Of a DNA stretch of 64,000 bases, positions 63,654 through 64,000 are shown piece by piece; positions within the stretch are counted from its first letter, which is position 1, and each line of letters starts with the position of its first letter. Position numbers and translations under genes: made by a program. The notes beneath the pieces are model-generated. The model did no database searches. It was not told the origin of the DNA and was given only the letters and a program-made list of their open reading frames with translations. The DNA is taken from assembly GCA_963082975.1 (NCBI GenBank), contig OY720350.1:636001-700000 (forward strand), given 5' to 3'. This DNA comes from Labia minor (Eukaryota; Arthropoda; Insecta; Dermaptera; Spongiphoridae).

Positions 63654-64000
63654 TTCTCATTTGTGTGTGTGTGTGTTTGTTTATGGTTGTTCAACATATT
63701 GATTAATAAAATTTGAATCTTGACGTTTAGGCGCTTATTTTGATAACATTTTCAAGTGAGTTATCGAAAGGAAATTTTAAAATTGTTGGGTTTAACTCAT
63801 TCTTTGGAAGATTGTTTAAAATTGTGGAGAGCCTCATCGAAGAGATCTGGTCCATTTAACTTGATGGGGTAAGAAGGTGTGTGGTCATCCTCTTATTGGA
63901 GCCAGTATATGTAGTCAGTAGATAGTCAGTAGATTAACTTCTAATACCTCGTACGATACTTGGTTGTGCTTCTGTAGAACATCAAAATATTAAAATGAAT
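63654..64000. other. Non-coding window end
   Basis: A GT microsatellite (63661-63675) and unique sequence; nothing recognised. Confidence 0.4.

Noticed and set aside
1..64000. CRISPR arrays, bacterial operons, ribosome-binding sites, replication origins
   Set aside because: The window is eukaryotic spliced DNA; the repeats seen are microsatellites and mobile elements, without direct-repeat/spacer arrays.

Overview
The window looks like AT-rich, repeat-rich nuclear DNA from an invertebrate, most likely an arthropod. The evidence is a spliced kainate-type ionotropic glutamate receptor of the insect KaiR1D/Grik kind, long AT-rich introns, dense microsatellites, mariner and hAT relics, LINE tails and a Ty3/gypsy retrotransposon. 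I cannot name the species.

Layout. Positions 1-12200 are accessory DNA: a tandem repeat with four palindromes (2829-3022), a mariner relic (4684-4930), a very young LTR retrotransposon with an internally deleted but open gag-pol frame (7724-11261), and a hAT-type MITE with a perfect 8-bp target duplication (11501-11955). A GC-rich, promoter-like patch lies at 12340-12690 and an LTR-like patch at 16500-17405. From 22989 to 58058 one plus-strand gene fills the window. I reconstructed 15 coding exon positions with matching phases, giving a 937-residue kainate receptor: signal peptide, amino-terminal domain, S1, M1, pore loop, M3, S2, M4 and a poly-histidine tail. After 58058 come the presumed 3' UTR and simple repeats, a GC-rich candidate exon (62130-62363) and an internally deleted mariner (62906-63651).

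Main discovery. The exon for the M1-M2 linker and pore loop exists twice in tandem (45800-45937 and 46043-46180). Both copies are 138 bp, have the same splice phases at both ends and are 34/45 identical in protein. They differ around the pore loop but share the Q at the Q/R site and the Asp at +4. This is the signature of mutually exclusive exons choosing between two pore linings. GU-repeat tracts lie just upstream of both alternative acceptors, and a long CU tract follows the upstream constitutive exon. I cannot check whether this has been described before.

Other gene-level observations: an upstream ORF overlapping the receptor start codon, retention of intron 14 that would remove M4, a C-terminal class II PDZ-like ending, and an intronic dispersed repeat family whose better copies carry paired CREB-type TGACGTCA sites. 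All of this is read by eye; no alignments, transcripts or database searches were available.
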